This document shows, piece after piece, positions 27,933 through 35,357 of a stretch of 64,000 nucleotides of DNA. This DNA is from Flavobacterium zhairuonense (GTDB lineage: Bacteria; Bacteroidota; Bacteroidia; Flavobacteriales; Flavobacteriaceae), in the NCBI RefSeq assembly GCF_004352915.1, contig NZ_SJSY01000075.1, positions 62,001 to 126,000 of the forward strand, given 5' to 3'. Made by a program: the position numbers and the translations under genes. The notes beneath the pieces are model-generated. The model had not been told where the DNA came from and made no database searches. It saw nothing but the letters and a program-made list of their open reading frames with translations. The stretch's first letter is position 1, and each line of letters opens with the position of its first letter.

Positions 27933-28484
27933 ATGAATAAAAATCAAATTTCAATCGTTTTCAATTCTTTTTTTGTGATTTTGGCAGTTTTATTTTCAAC
28001 CAATGCGAAAGCGCAGCAAAATTATGTTATAGACAACAGCAACCACTTTTGGGAAAAAGTGCAATTTGGCGGCGGACTTGGATTGGGTTTTGGGTCTGGT
28101 TACACCAATATTTCGGTTATGCCGAGTGCTATTTACAACATCAATCCAATAGTTTCAGTTGGTGCTGGATTACAATTTGGTTATATATATCAAAAAAATT
28201 ATTCTGAATCTTTTGTTTGGGGCGGAAGCGCGATTGTACTAGTAAACCCAATTCCGCAAGTTCAATTATCTGCCGAATTGGAGCAAGTTAGGGTAGATGA
28301 AGAATTTAAAGAATATTATAATCAGCCGAGTTATTCTTATGCTTATTGGAATACCGCCTTATATCTTGGAGCTGGTTATAGGACCGGAAGTGTTACCATC
28401 GGTGCACGTTATGACGTTTTGTACGATCCTAACAAAAGTCTTTACGGATCTGGATTTATGCCTTTTGTGAGAGTTTATTTCTAA
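27933..28484 (+). CDS. Predicted small outer-membrane beta-barrel protein
   Basis: The 183 residues begin with a signal peptide (ending NAKAQ). Gly/aromatic-rich alternating strands follow (GGGLGLGFGSGYTNISVMPS, ALYLGAGYRTGSVTIGARYD), and the protein ends in VRVYF with a terminal Phe. This is the look of an 8-strand outer-membrane barrel. Homologues are sometimes labelled alpha-ketoglutarate decarboxylase because they lie next to sucA. Nothing in the sequence supports that enzymatic name. It is divergent from sucA across a 117-base gap. Confidence 0.8.
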   Translation: MNKNQISIVFNSFFVILAVLFSTNAKAQQNYVIDNSNHFWEKVQFGGGLGLGFGSGYTNISVMPSAIYNINPIVSVGAGLQFGYIYQKNYSESFVWGGSAIVLVNPIPQVQLSAELEQVRVDEEFKEYYNQPSYSYAYWNTALYLGAGYRTGSVTIGARYDVLYDPNKSLYGSGFMPFVRVYF

Positions 28485-28565
28485 GATACTAAGATACTAA
28501 GATACTAAGGTTCTAAGATGCTAAGATACTAAGGTTCTAAGATGCTAAGATTCTAAGGTTTTAAA
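28485..28565. repeat. CTAAGATAC word repeat, left copy
   Basis: Imperfect 7-10 base words (ctaagatac, ctaaggtt, ctaagatg) run head to tail over about 75 bases. The segment 28540-28561 is an exact 22-base inverted match to 29133-29154 on the other side of the following lipoprotein gene. Confidence 0.85.
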
Positions 28566-28574
28566 TAAAGGAAT

Positions 28575-29141
28575 TTGAAGAAATATATCATTGTAATTGT
28601 AGCAATTTTAGCTTTAAGCTGTAATAATTCCAAAAAAGAAAACTTTGAAAATGCAAAGGTTGCAAAAAAGGAATTGCGACCTTTTTTTGATTCTGATCAA
28701 ATCAGTCATTATTATTTGGACATTTCTGATGACAATTTTTTTAAGCTCATTAGAAAAGAGAACAAAACTGATAAAGAAAAGGAATTAACTAATATCTACA
28801 TACATACTTTTCCTGATAATATTCCAAAAGTAGATTTTGAAAAAATACTTTTAAGTCATAATTATAAAAAATCGAATTTATCGATTAAAGATGAAAAGCG
28901 TATTGAAAATATATTTAGTGAAAAAGAATCATTAAAAAATGATGCATGTGCCTGTATTGCCGAGTATAAGGATATTTTTATTTTTAAGAAAAATGAAAAA
29001 ACTATTGGTATAGCAAAGATTTGCTTTAAAAATGCTCGTTTCCAGATTATAGGAAGTAAAATAAATACGGAAGGTTTTGGGCTAATTAATGAATTAGAGA
29101 GATTGGAAAGTATTGTTCGTTCCAATGAGAAAAAACCTTAG
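28575..29141 (+). CDS. Putative lipoprotein of unknown function (TTG start)
   Basis: The 188 residues have a lipobox near the N-terminus (MKKYIIVIVAILALSCNNSK, lipidated Cys at 16). Charged, Lys/Glu-rich sequence follows with no recognised domain. There is no in-frame ATG near the signal peptide, so TTG at 28575 is the likely start. The gene is bracketed by inverted copies of an intergenic word repeat, and its last codons and stop lie inside the right copy. The function is unknown. Confidence 0.7.
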   Translation: MKKYIIVIVAILALSCNNSKKENFENAKVAKKELRPFFDSDQISHYYLDISDDNFFKLIRKENKTDKEKELTNIYIHTFPDNIPKVDFEKILLSHNYKKSNLSIKDEKRIENIFSEKESLKNDACACIAEYKDIFIFKKNEKTIGIAKICFKNARFQIIGSKINTEGFGLINELERLESIVRSNEKKP

Positions 29142-29170
29142 AATCTTAGCATCTCAGCACCTTAGAACCT
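29133..29170. repeat. CTAAG word repeat, right inverted copy
   Basis: 29133-29154 is the exact reverse complement of 28540-28561, and further TTAG words run to about 29170. It supplies the stop codon (TAG, 29139-29141) of the upstream lipoprotein gene. Confidence 0.85.
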
Positions 29171-29523
29171 TATTTGTAATAATTCCGAAACCAAACCTTC
29201 TGCCATTCTCTTTTTAAAATTAAAAAAGAAACTTGTTCAGCTAAAATAACCAAATCTGAACCATCGAGTTGTTTGATTTCGTTTTCAGGAACATCAATAA
29301 TGTAAAGCAGATTTAAATATTCTGCAAACTTATACTGAATCATTCTATAGACTTTTTCGTGAAGCTGAATCTTTAATTCTTCGGGCAAAATGCTGAGCGG
29401 AAAATCAATTCCTTCATTGGCCAAATTAAAATCCTTATTGATCTGCTCAATTAAATTTAGGTATAAAGATTCCTTTTGAGCTTCTTCGAATAATAATTCG
29501 GTATTTAAAGGTGAAACATACAT
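29170..29523 (-). CDS. Hypothetical cytoplasmic protein, 117 aa
   Basis: I do not recognise this protein. It is acidic and apparently all-helical, without a signal peptide or membrane segment (MYVSPLNTELLFEEAQKESL; later EFAEYLNLL-type amphipathic helices). It ends in an aromatic/basic tail (REWQKVWFRNYYK). It lies 14 bases downstream of a membrane protein gene on the same strand and is probably co-transcribed with it and with the polyprenyl synthase. Confidence 0.7.
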   Translation of the reverse strand: MYVSPLNTELLFEEAQKESLYLNLIEQINKDFNLANEGIDFPLSILPEELKIQLHEKVYRMIQYKFAEYLNLLYIIDVPENEIKQLDGSDLVILAEQVSFLILKREWQKVWFRNYYK

Positions 29524-29537
29524 AATTTTAGAAATTA

Positions 29538-30305
29538 TTAATGATAATTCTCAGATTCAATAGCAACATTAATGCGTTTATTGTCTGTTTTTGATTTCCA
29601 AAGGTCAACAATTTTTGCAAGCAATATATCGCCGCCTGCGTAGAAAAAAACTGCTCCCATTGGCGGGTTTGCAGTTGGGATTAAACTGAACGTTTTTGGC
29701 ACCCATTTCCAGCATTTAAAAAAGGTTCCAGCCAATTCAATAAATATAACACAAACCGCTATAAAATAGTACAGATTCTGCCATTTTTTTCTCTTTAAAA
29801 GCAAAAAGAAAAAGACTCCAAAAATAAGCGAAAAAATATCGTTTAGAAAGAAACCGACGTATAAAAATAAGAGCGAAAATCCAGCTGTAAAATATATTCT
29901 AAAAGCTTTTTCGTTGTTGATCGCCCATTTTGTATGGGCATAAACATAACCCGAAGCAAAAACAATTGCGTGTCCAAAAGGAACATAAACAGGAATAAAT
30001 TCGGTTTTGTAATTGTACATCTCGAGCAACGAGCAGAAAATAATCTCGCCAAGATAAGACAAAAGCACCATCACAAACATCAATTTTCTTAAATGAGAAT
30101 CAGAAAACCAAAAGAAAAAAGAGAAATAGATGATCGCTAAAATGTTGGTAATATGTTGACCATCAAAAAAATGTGTGCTAAAATAAACGCTATCAATTCC
30201 TAATGCTAAAAGTGTGAAAAAAGGGAAAAAGACAGCAAAAAACAATTGTTTTTTGGCATCGTGATTTCTGTCGTCAAAAAAAAGAGCATTAATGATTTGG
30301 TTCAT
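29538..30305 (-). CDS. Integral membrane protein, 255 aa, unknown function
   Basis: The protein has about eight hydrophobic segments with short loops (for example LFFAVFFPFFTLLALGIDSV and FLNDIFSLIFGVFFFLLLKR). A short basic N-terminus (DDRNHDAKK) and a hydrophilic C-terminal tail are also visible. No catalytic motif is recognised. The start lies 13 bases after the stop of the polyprenyl synthase gene. A role in isoprenoid or lipid metabolism would be a guess from position only. Confidence 0.75.
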   Translation of the reverse strand: MNQIINALFFDDRNHDAKKQLFFAVFFPFFTLLALGIDSVYFSTHFFDGQHITNILAIIYFSFFFWFSDSHLRKLMFVMVLLSYLGEIIFCSLLEMYNYKTEFIPVYVPFGHAIVFASGYVYAHTKWAINNEKAFRIYFTAGFSLLFLYVGFFLNDIFSLIFGVFFFLLLKRKKWQNLYYFIAVCVIFIELAGTFFKCWKWVPKTFSLIPTANPPMGAVFFYAGGDILLAKIVDLWKSKTDNKRINVAIESENYH

Positions 30306-30318
30306 AAAATGCCCAATA

Positions 30319-31293
30319 TTAAACTTTACGTCCCATTAAATTTTCTCCAAATGTCCTTAGGATATTTTTCTTTTCAGCATTGATATCCATTTTTTCTAAA
30401 GTTTCAAAAGCTTTAAAAGTGTACATTTCTATTGCTTCTTGCGTTGCTTTTGAAGCTCCAGATTCGTTAAAAATGGTTTTTGCAGTTTCGATTTTTTCTG
30501 AATTTTCATCCAATTGCAAAGTGAATAATTTTTGTAATTCGGTTGCCTTTTCTGGAGTTGAAAATTCTAAGGCTTTTAAGTATAAATACGTTTTTTTGTT
30601 TTCGATGATATCGCCTCCAACTTGTTTTCCAAAAGTTTCTGGATCTCCAAAAGCGTCTAGATAATCATCTTGTAGCTGAAAAGCCAATCCTAAATTCAAT
30701 CCGAAATTATAAATTAAATCACCTTCTTTTTCTGAAGTTTTGGCTACAATGGCGCCCATTTTCATTGCGGCGGCAACTAAAACGGCTGTTTTGTATTCAA
30801 TCATTTTTAGGTATTCCGGAATGGTAACGTCGTTTCTTTCTTCAAAATCAACATCCCATTGTTGGCCTTCGCAAACCTCAAGTGCAGTTTTGCTGAATAA
30901 TTTGGCTAAATCTCTAAAAACAGTTGGTTCGTATTGCTCGAAATATTGATAAGCAAGAATTAACATGGCATCGCCAGACAAAATTCCGGTATTGATATTC
31001 CATTTTTCATGTACCGTTTCTTCTCCTCTTCGCAAAGGCGCATCATCCATAATGTCGTCATGTACAAGAGAGAAATTATGAAAAACTTCTACTGCCATTG
31101 CTGCCGGTAAAGCGGTTGTGTAATCAGTATCAAAAACTTCTGAGGCCATTAAAGTAAGCACAGGGCGCATGCGTTTTCCGCCAAGTCCTAAAATATATTC
31201 AATAGGCTCATAAAGGTTTTTAGGTTCTTTTTGTATGCTTTGTTTTTTTAAGTAACTAACAAAAAAATCTTGGTACTGACTAATATCGTGCAT
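30319..31293 (-). CDS. Polyprenyl (geranylgeranyl/farnesyl-type) diphosphate synthase
   Basis: This trans-isoprenyl diphosphate synthase makes linear C15-C20 or longer diphosphates for quinones and carotenoids. It has 324 residues from the Met at 31293. The first aspartate motif is D79-D80-I-M-D83 (LVHDDIMDDAPLRRG) and the second is D209-D210-Y-L-D213 (FQLQDDYLDAFGD). GGKRMRP near residue 39 is the diphosphate-binding region. The longer frame from 31335 would start upstream of the -7-like TATCTTTG at 31327-31320. Chain length cannot be fixed from the motif alone. It is divergent from the yceI/tetR efflux locus. Confidence 0.93.
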   Translation of the reverse strand: MHDISQYQDFFVSYLKKQSIQKEPKNLYEPIEYILGLGGKRMRPVLTLMASEVFDTDYTTALPAAMAVEVFHNFSLVHDDIMDDAPLRRGEETVHEKWNINTGILSGDAMLILAYQYFEQYEPTVFRDLAKLFSKTALEVCEGQQWDVDFEERNDVTIPEYLKMIEYKTAVLVAAAMKMGAIVAKTSEKEGDLIYNFGLNLGLAFQLQDDYLDAFGDPETFGKQVGGDIIENKKTYLYLKALEFSTPEKATELQKLFTLQLDENSEKIETAKTIFNESGASKATQEAIEMYTFKAFETLEKMDINAEKKNILRTFGENLMGRKV

Positions 31294-31319
31294 AAAATGG
31301 AATTCTGATTTTCGAGGCT

Positions 31320-31327
31320 CAAAGATA
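31320..31327 (-). promoter_or_regulatory. -7 element of polyprenyl synthase gene
   Basis: TATCTTTG on the minus strand is identical to the nuo -7 element. It is placed 27 bases before the ATG at 31293. No clear -33 element is seen. Confidence 0.45.
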
Positions 31328-31429
31328 CAATTCAATTATGAATAATCTATATTAAATGCGGCTTTGATTTTATTGTTTGATGCAATCGCAGTGATATTTG
31401 GGTTCTTAAAATTATTTTTCAAAAAACTT

Positions 31430-31457
31430 GGAAACTTTTTTGGTATTCAGAGTTTCC
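31430..31457. promoter_or_regulatory. Candidate TetR operator O1
   Basis: GGAAACT (31430-31436), 14 bases, AGTTTCC (31451-31457). It overlaps the -33 element of the yceI promoter. It has the same half-sites and spacing as two other sites in this locus. Confidence 0.78.
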
Positions 31458-31469
31458 CGTGTATATTTG
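31439..31469 (+). promoter_or_regulatory. yceI promoter
   Basis: TTTG (31439-31442), 19 bases, TATATTTG (31462-31469). This is a full match to the Bacteroidota consensus, flanked by two candidate operators. The leader to the ATG is about 78 bases. Confidence 0.78.
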
Positions 31470-31480
31470 CAGCTGAAAAT

Positions 31481-31508
31481 GGAAACTGCGAACACTGTAA
31501 AAGTTTCC
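31481..31508. promoter_or_regulatory. Candidate TetR operator O2
   Basis: GGAAACT (31481-31487), 14 bases, AGTTTCC (31502-31508), extended by AT on both outer sides. It lies just downstream of the predicted transcription start and exactly 51 bases from O1, about five helical turns. Confidence 0.78.
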
Positions 31509-31553
31509 ATATGATATTTAGATAATTTATAAGTTTTTCAAAATCAGATATTT

Positions 31554-32075
31554 ATGAAAACAACTTGGACTTTAGATTCGACACAATCAGATGTTTTAAT
31601 AAAAATGAGACATTCTAAAATTGCCTATTTAGGAGGTATTACCAATAAATTTGGAGGTTATGTGGATATTGAAGATAATGAAATTGAAGACGCATCGGTT
31701 GAGTTTTCATTGGATATAAACAATAAAAATGAAAGTTTCCAGCAGATAGATTCGCATTTGCAGCTTCAGGATTTCTTTGAAGAAGATGAGCATCCGATAA
31801 TCAGTTTTAAATCGACTTCATTTCAAAGAGTAAACAATAACATCAACTTCTTTAAAGGCGATCTAACCATAAAAGATGTAACTAGAGTGGTTGAACTGGA
31901 TGCTGAATTCATTGGCATGAATACCTACAATGGAGAGAAAAAAGTAGCTTTTGAGATCAAAGGAAATATTAAGCGTCAAGATTTTGGTCTTGATTATGAT
32001 TCTTTTAATCATCAGAGTGGTGAAGCGCTAGGAAAAGATATAAAATTAATTGCAAATTTAGAATTCAGCATATAA
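31554..32075 (+). CDS. YceI-family lipid-binding-like protein
   Basis: This lipocalin-like protein has 173 residues. YceI relatives bind polyisoprenoid chains in a beta-barrel. Visible features are the N-terminal TWTLDSTQSDVLIKMRHSKI, the middle HPIISFKSTSFQRV and KGDLTIKDVTRVVELDAEF, and the family C-terminus RQDFGLDYDSF. No signal peptide is seen, so it is probably cytoplasmic, unlike E. coli YceI. Its promoter carries two of the three candidate TetR operators, linking it to the efflux operon downstream. A polyprenyl synthase gene is divergent from it. Confidence 0.88.
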   Translation: MKTTWTLDSTQSDVLIKMRHSKIAYLGGITNKFGGYVDIEDNEIEDASVEFSLDINNKNESFQQIDSHLQLQDFFEEDEHPIISFKSTSFQRVNNNINFFKGDLTIKDVTRVVELDAEFIGMNTYNGEKKVAFEIKGNIKRQDFGLDYDSFNHQSGEALGKDIKLIANLEFSI

Positions 32076-32121
32076 TTCTTACATAATGAATAAATTAATG
32101 TAAAATTATTACAAATATAAT

Positions 32122-32149
32122 GGAAACTATTTTTATGATTTTAGTTTCC
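32122..32149. promoter_or_regulatory. Candidate TetR operator O3
   Basis: GGAAACT (32122-32128), 14 bases, AGTTTCC (32143-32149). It covers the -33 region of the tetR promoter and ends 4 bases before its -7 element. This suggests autorepression. Confidence 0.78.
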
Positions 32150-32153
32150 TAAT

Positions 32154-32161
32154 TATATTTG
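32154..32161 (+). promoter_or_regulatory. -7 element of the tetR-efflux operon
   Basis: TATATTTG is identical to the yceI -7 element. Transcription would start near 32167, giving an almost leaderless mRNA for the ATG at 32169 or a short leader for the ATG at 32181. Confidence 0.65.
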
Positions 32162-32168
32162 CAATACA

Positions 32169-32780
32169 ATGAAAATCAAAATGAAAGAGAAAATTATATC
32201 AAAAGCTAGTGAGTTGTTTTTGAAACTTGGTTTTAAAAGCGTCACCATGGATGATATTGCAGGTGAAATGTGTATTTCTAAAAAAACGATCTACAAATAT
32301 TTCTGCAACAAAGAAGTCTTAATCGAAGAAAGTACTTCGATGGTTCACAGGCAGGTTCACGAAATCATGGATACCATTATAGCAAAGAATTATAATGCGA
32401 TTCAGGAGAATTTTGAGATTAGAGAAATGTTTCGTGATATGTTTAAAAACAACATTGATACTTCGCCTATTTATCAATTAAAAAAACATTATCCAGAGAT
32501 TTATCAAAACATTTTGTCTTTTGAAATTGATCAGTGTACACAATGCTTTAGAGATAATATTGAAAAAGGAATTCGCGAAGGTCTTTATAGAAGTGATTTA
32601 AATGTAGAGGTTTACGTTAAATTTTACTACACTCTGGTTTTCCATATCAATGAAAATACTGTTTCTGAGAGTGAGGCGCAAAGGGTAGAATTAGAGGCAC
32701 TTGAATATCATACCAGAGCGATGGCAACTTCAAAAGGAATAGAAGAATTAGAAAAACAACTTAAGAAACTTACCGCTTAA
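32169..32780 (+). CDS. TetR/AcrR-family transcriptional regulator
   Basis: This 203-residue repressor has an N-terminal helix-turn-helix (SVTMDDIAGEMCISKKTIYKYFCNKEVL split over residues 24-51) and a C-terminal ligand domain unlike any I can name. It is the first gene of an operon with tolC, adaptor and RND genes (17 bases to the next). It probably represses itself and yceI through the three GGAAACT-N14-AGTTTCC sites. The start may instead be the in-frame ATG at 32181, since the -7 element lies very close to 32169. Confidence 0.93.
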   Translation: MKIKMKEKIISKASELFLKLGFKSVTMDDIAGEMCISKKTIYKYFCNKEVLIEESTSMVHRQVHEIMDTIIAKNYNAIQENFEIREMFRDMFKNNIDTSPIYQLKKHYPEIYQNILSFEIDQCTQCFRDNIEKGIREGLYRSDLNVEVYVKFYYTLVFHINENTVSESEAQRVELEALEYHTRAMATSKGIEELEKQLKKLTA

Positions 32781-32797
32781 TCGTCAATATATAATTT

Positions 32798-34129
32798 ATG
32801 AAAAAAATAATTGTAATACTTTTGTGTTCTTTAGGCCTTTCGGCTAATGCACAAGTCACATTAACCTTAAAAGACGCGCTTATTTATGCGCTTCAAAATA
32901 AAGCCGAAGCTAAAAAGGCAAAATTACAGGTTGAAAACAGCGAATACCAAATTCAGGAGATTCGTTCTAGAGCATTACCTCAGATTTCTGCAAATGGAAA
33001 CTTAACTCATAATCCGATAATTCAGACAACGGTTATTGATGGAGCTGGTTTTGGTCAGCCAGGAACTACGATTCAGGCGGCATTTGGTCAAAAATGGACT
33101 TCAAATGCAGGGCTTTCATTAACTCAAGCTATATTTGATCAATCTGTTTTTACAGGATTAAGAGCGGCAAAATCTACTCGTGAATTTTATCAAATCAACG
33201 ATCAATTAACAGAAGAACAAGTTATTGAAAGAGTAGCAAACAACTATTATTCTGTATACGTACAACGTGAGAGATTAAAATTGCTAGATAGTACTTATTT
33301 TAATACTACAAAAGTTCATGATGTTGTAAAAGGGCAATTTGATAATGGTTTAGCTAAGAAAATAGATTTAGACCGTATTATCGTAAAATTGTCAAACATT
33401 GATACTGATCGTCAACAAGTTAAAAATCAAATTGAATTACAAGAAAATGCTTTGAAGTTTTATATGGGAATGCCGATAGAAACTCAAATCATTATTCCAA
33501 AAGAAGAATTTGAAGCAGTTCCTGCATCATTAACTGAAGTTCCAAATGTAGAAAACAGAACAGAATATCTGCTTTTGAAAAAACAAGAAGAACTTTTAGT
33601 ATTCAATAAAAAAGCGGTTGAAGCTGGATATTATCCAACACTTTCTTTAACTGCTGGTTATAACTATATTGGTCAAGGGCCACAATTGCCTTGGTTTGCA
33701 AAGCCTTCAGATGGTGTTTATTGGTCAGATTATGCTGCAATTGGATTGAATTTACACGTACCGATTTTTACAGGATTTGGAACTCGTGCTAAAGTGAGAC
33801 AAGCTGATGTACAAATCAGAGAACTTCAGGAGAATATTAAAGACACCAAACTGTCTCTTGATCTGGATTACAGAAATGCAATGGCGCAAATCGATAACAA
33901 TATGGTAACCATCCAAAACCAACAAGAAAATATGCGTTTGGCTCGTGAAATTTTGAGCAATACAAAAAACAATTATCTGCAAGGTTTAGCATCATTAACA
34001 GATTTGTTAGATGCTGAAAATGCACATCAAGAAGCTCAAAATAATTACACAAGAGCTGTTTTAAATTACAAAATTGCCGAAGTGGCATTAATCAAATCAA
34101 AAGGCGAACTAAAAACTCTTATTAAATAA
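32798..34129 (+). CDS. TolC-family outer-membrane efflux protein
   Basis: This 443-residue trimeric outer-membrane channel component has a signal peptide (ending LSANAQ). Two repeated outer-membrane-efflux domains contain long alpha-helical coiled segments (for example LKDALIYALQNKAEAKKAKL and SLDLDYRNAMAQIDNNMVTI). It is followed after 9 bases by the adaptor and then the RND pump, so it is the exit duct of this tripartite system. The substrate is unknown. Confidence 0.94.
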   Translation: MKKIIVILLCSLGLSANAQVTLTLKDALIYALQNKAEAKKAKLQVENSEYQIQEIRSRALPQISANGNLTHNPIIQTTVIDGAGFGQPGTTIQAAFGQKWTSNAGLSLTQAIFDQSVFTGLRAAKSTREFYQINDQLTEEQVIERVANNYYSVYVQRERLKLLDSTYFNTTKVHDVVKGQFDNGLAKKIDLDRIIVKLSNIDTDRQQVKNQIELQENALKFYMGMPIETQIIIPKEEFEAVPASLTEVPNVENRTEYLLLKKQEELLVFNKKAVEAGYYPTLSLTAGYNYIGQGPQLPWFAKPSDGVYWSDYAAIGLNLHVPIFTGFGTRAKVRQADVQIRELQENIKDTKLSLDLDYRNAMAQIDNNMVTIQNQQENMRLAREILSNTKNNYLQGLASLTDLLDAENAHQEAQNNYTRAVLNYKIAEVALIKSKGELKTLIK

Positions 34130-34138
34130 CTAATTACA

Positions 34139-35206
34139 ATGAAGAAGACTATTACAACAATCGTAATCATAATCGCAGCTTTGGGTGTGATTGGGTATGT
34201 TTTAAATAACAATAAGAAAAAGAATAAAGAAAAAACAGATGTCGTAGCTGAGAAAAATGCTGCGGTTTCAGTTAAAGTTACTCCAGTAAAAACAGAAGTA
34301 GTTTCATTAGACTTCGTTGCTAACGGAAACTTTGCTCCAACTCAGGAATTGACTTTCTCTGCTGAAAAATCTGGAAAAGTAATTAGTGTTTTAGCTAAAG
34401 AAGGTGATTACGTGAGAGTAGGCCAGACTTTATTGACAATGAGAGGCGATATTATTAATGTAAATGCGCAACAAGCACAAGCAGTTTATAATAATGCAAA
34501 ATCTGATTATGCGAGATATGAAAATGCTTTTAAAACTGGTGGTGTTACAAAACAGCAATTAGATCAGGCAAAATTGGCTTTGACAAATGCTCAGTCAAAC
34601 TTAACTCAAGCGAACATTAATGTTGGTGATACAAAAGTAAAAGCTCCAATCAACGGATTCATCAATAAAAAATACATTGAACCAGGATCTATCTTGACTG
34701 GAATGCCAGCAACTGCATTATTTGATATTGTAAATACTTCAAAATTAAAATTGACAGTTACTGTAAACGAAAATCAAGTAGCAAGCTTGAAATTACATGA
34801 TAATATCAACGTAACAGCAAGTGTTTATCCTGATAAAACTTTCCCTGGAAAAATTACTTTTATCGCTGCAAAAGCTGACGCAAGTTTAAATTTCCCAGTT
34901 GAAATTGAAATTACAAACAATTCAAACAATGATTTGAAAGCAGGTATGTACGGAACAGCAAATTTTGCATCGAAACAACAAAAACAAAGCTTGACAGTTG
35001 TTCCTAGAAATGCATTTGTTGGAAGTGTGAGCAGTAATGAAATTTTTGTAGCTGAAAATGGTGTTGCAAAATTGAAAAAAGTAGTGGCTGGAAGAATTTT
35101 AGGAGATCAAGTAGAAATCATCAGCGGATTATCTGACGGAGAAAAGGTAATTACTACAGGTCAAATCAACTTACAAGACGGTAATACAGTAGAAATTATT
35201 AAGTAA
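34139..35206 (+). CDS. RND efflux periplasmic adaptor (membrane fusion protein)
   Basis: This 355-residue adaptor joins the RND pump to TolC. An N-terminal membrane anchor (TTIVIIIAALGVIGYVLNNN) is followed by a barrel-sandwich/lipoyl half-motif (SGKVISVLAKEGDYVRVGQT). A short hairpin (residues about 105-160, with QAKLALTNAQSNLTQA), the second lipoyl half (TKVKAPINGFINKKYIEPGS) and a beta-barrel domain come next. A 151-base repeat-rich gap separates it from the pump gene. Confidence 0.94.
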   Translation: MKKTITTIVIIIAALGVIGYVLNNNKKKNKEKTDVVAEKNAAVSVKVTPVKTEVVSLDFVANGNFAPTQELTFSAEKSGKVISVLAKEGDYVRVGQTLLTMRGDIINVNAQQAQAVYNNAKSDYARYENAFKTGGVTKQQLDQAKLALTNAQSNLTQANINVGDTKVKAPINGFINKKYIEPGSILTGMPATALFDIVNTSKLKLTVTVNENQVASLKLHDNINVTASVYPDKTFPGKITFIAAKADASLNFPVEIEITNNSNNDLKAGMYGTANFASKQQKQSLTVVPRNAFVGSVSSNEIFVAENGVAKLKKVVAGRILGDQVEIISGLSDGEKVITTGQINLQDGNTVEIIK

Positions 35207-35357
35207 GCTTTTTTTAAGCTTTAAGCTTTAGGCAATAAGCTATAAGCATTTAAAAAAAGCCTAAAGCCTATAGCTTACTGCCTATAGCATTAAAAAAGAT
35301 GAAATTAAACCTTAAAGCTTAAAGCCTACAGCCTAAAGCCTATAGCATTAAAAAAAT
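35207..35357. repeat. AAGCCTATAGC word repeat with duplicated start region
   Basis: The gap between adaptor and pump is built from AAGCYTA/TAAGCTT words in both orientations. A 28-29 base direct repeat (35280-35307 and 35338-35366) includes the start codon of the pump gene. The upstream copy therefore carries a decoy ATG at 35299 that opens a 7-codon frame. Confidence 0.85.

Noticed and set aside
28485..28565. CRISPR array
   Set aside because: The repeated units are 7-10 bases with no unique spacers and no cas genes nearby.
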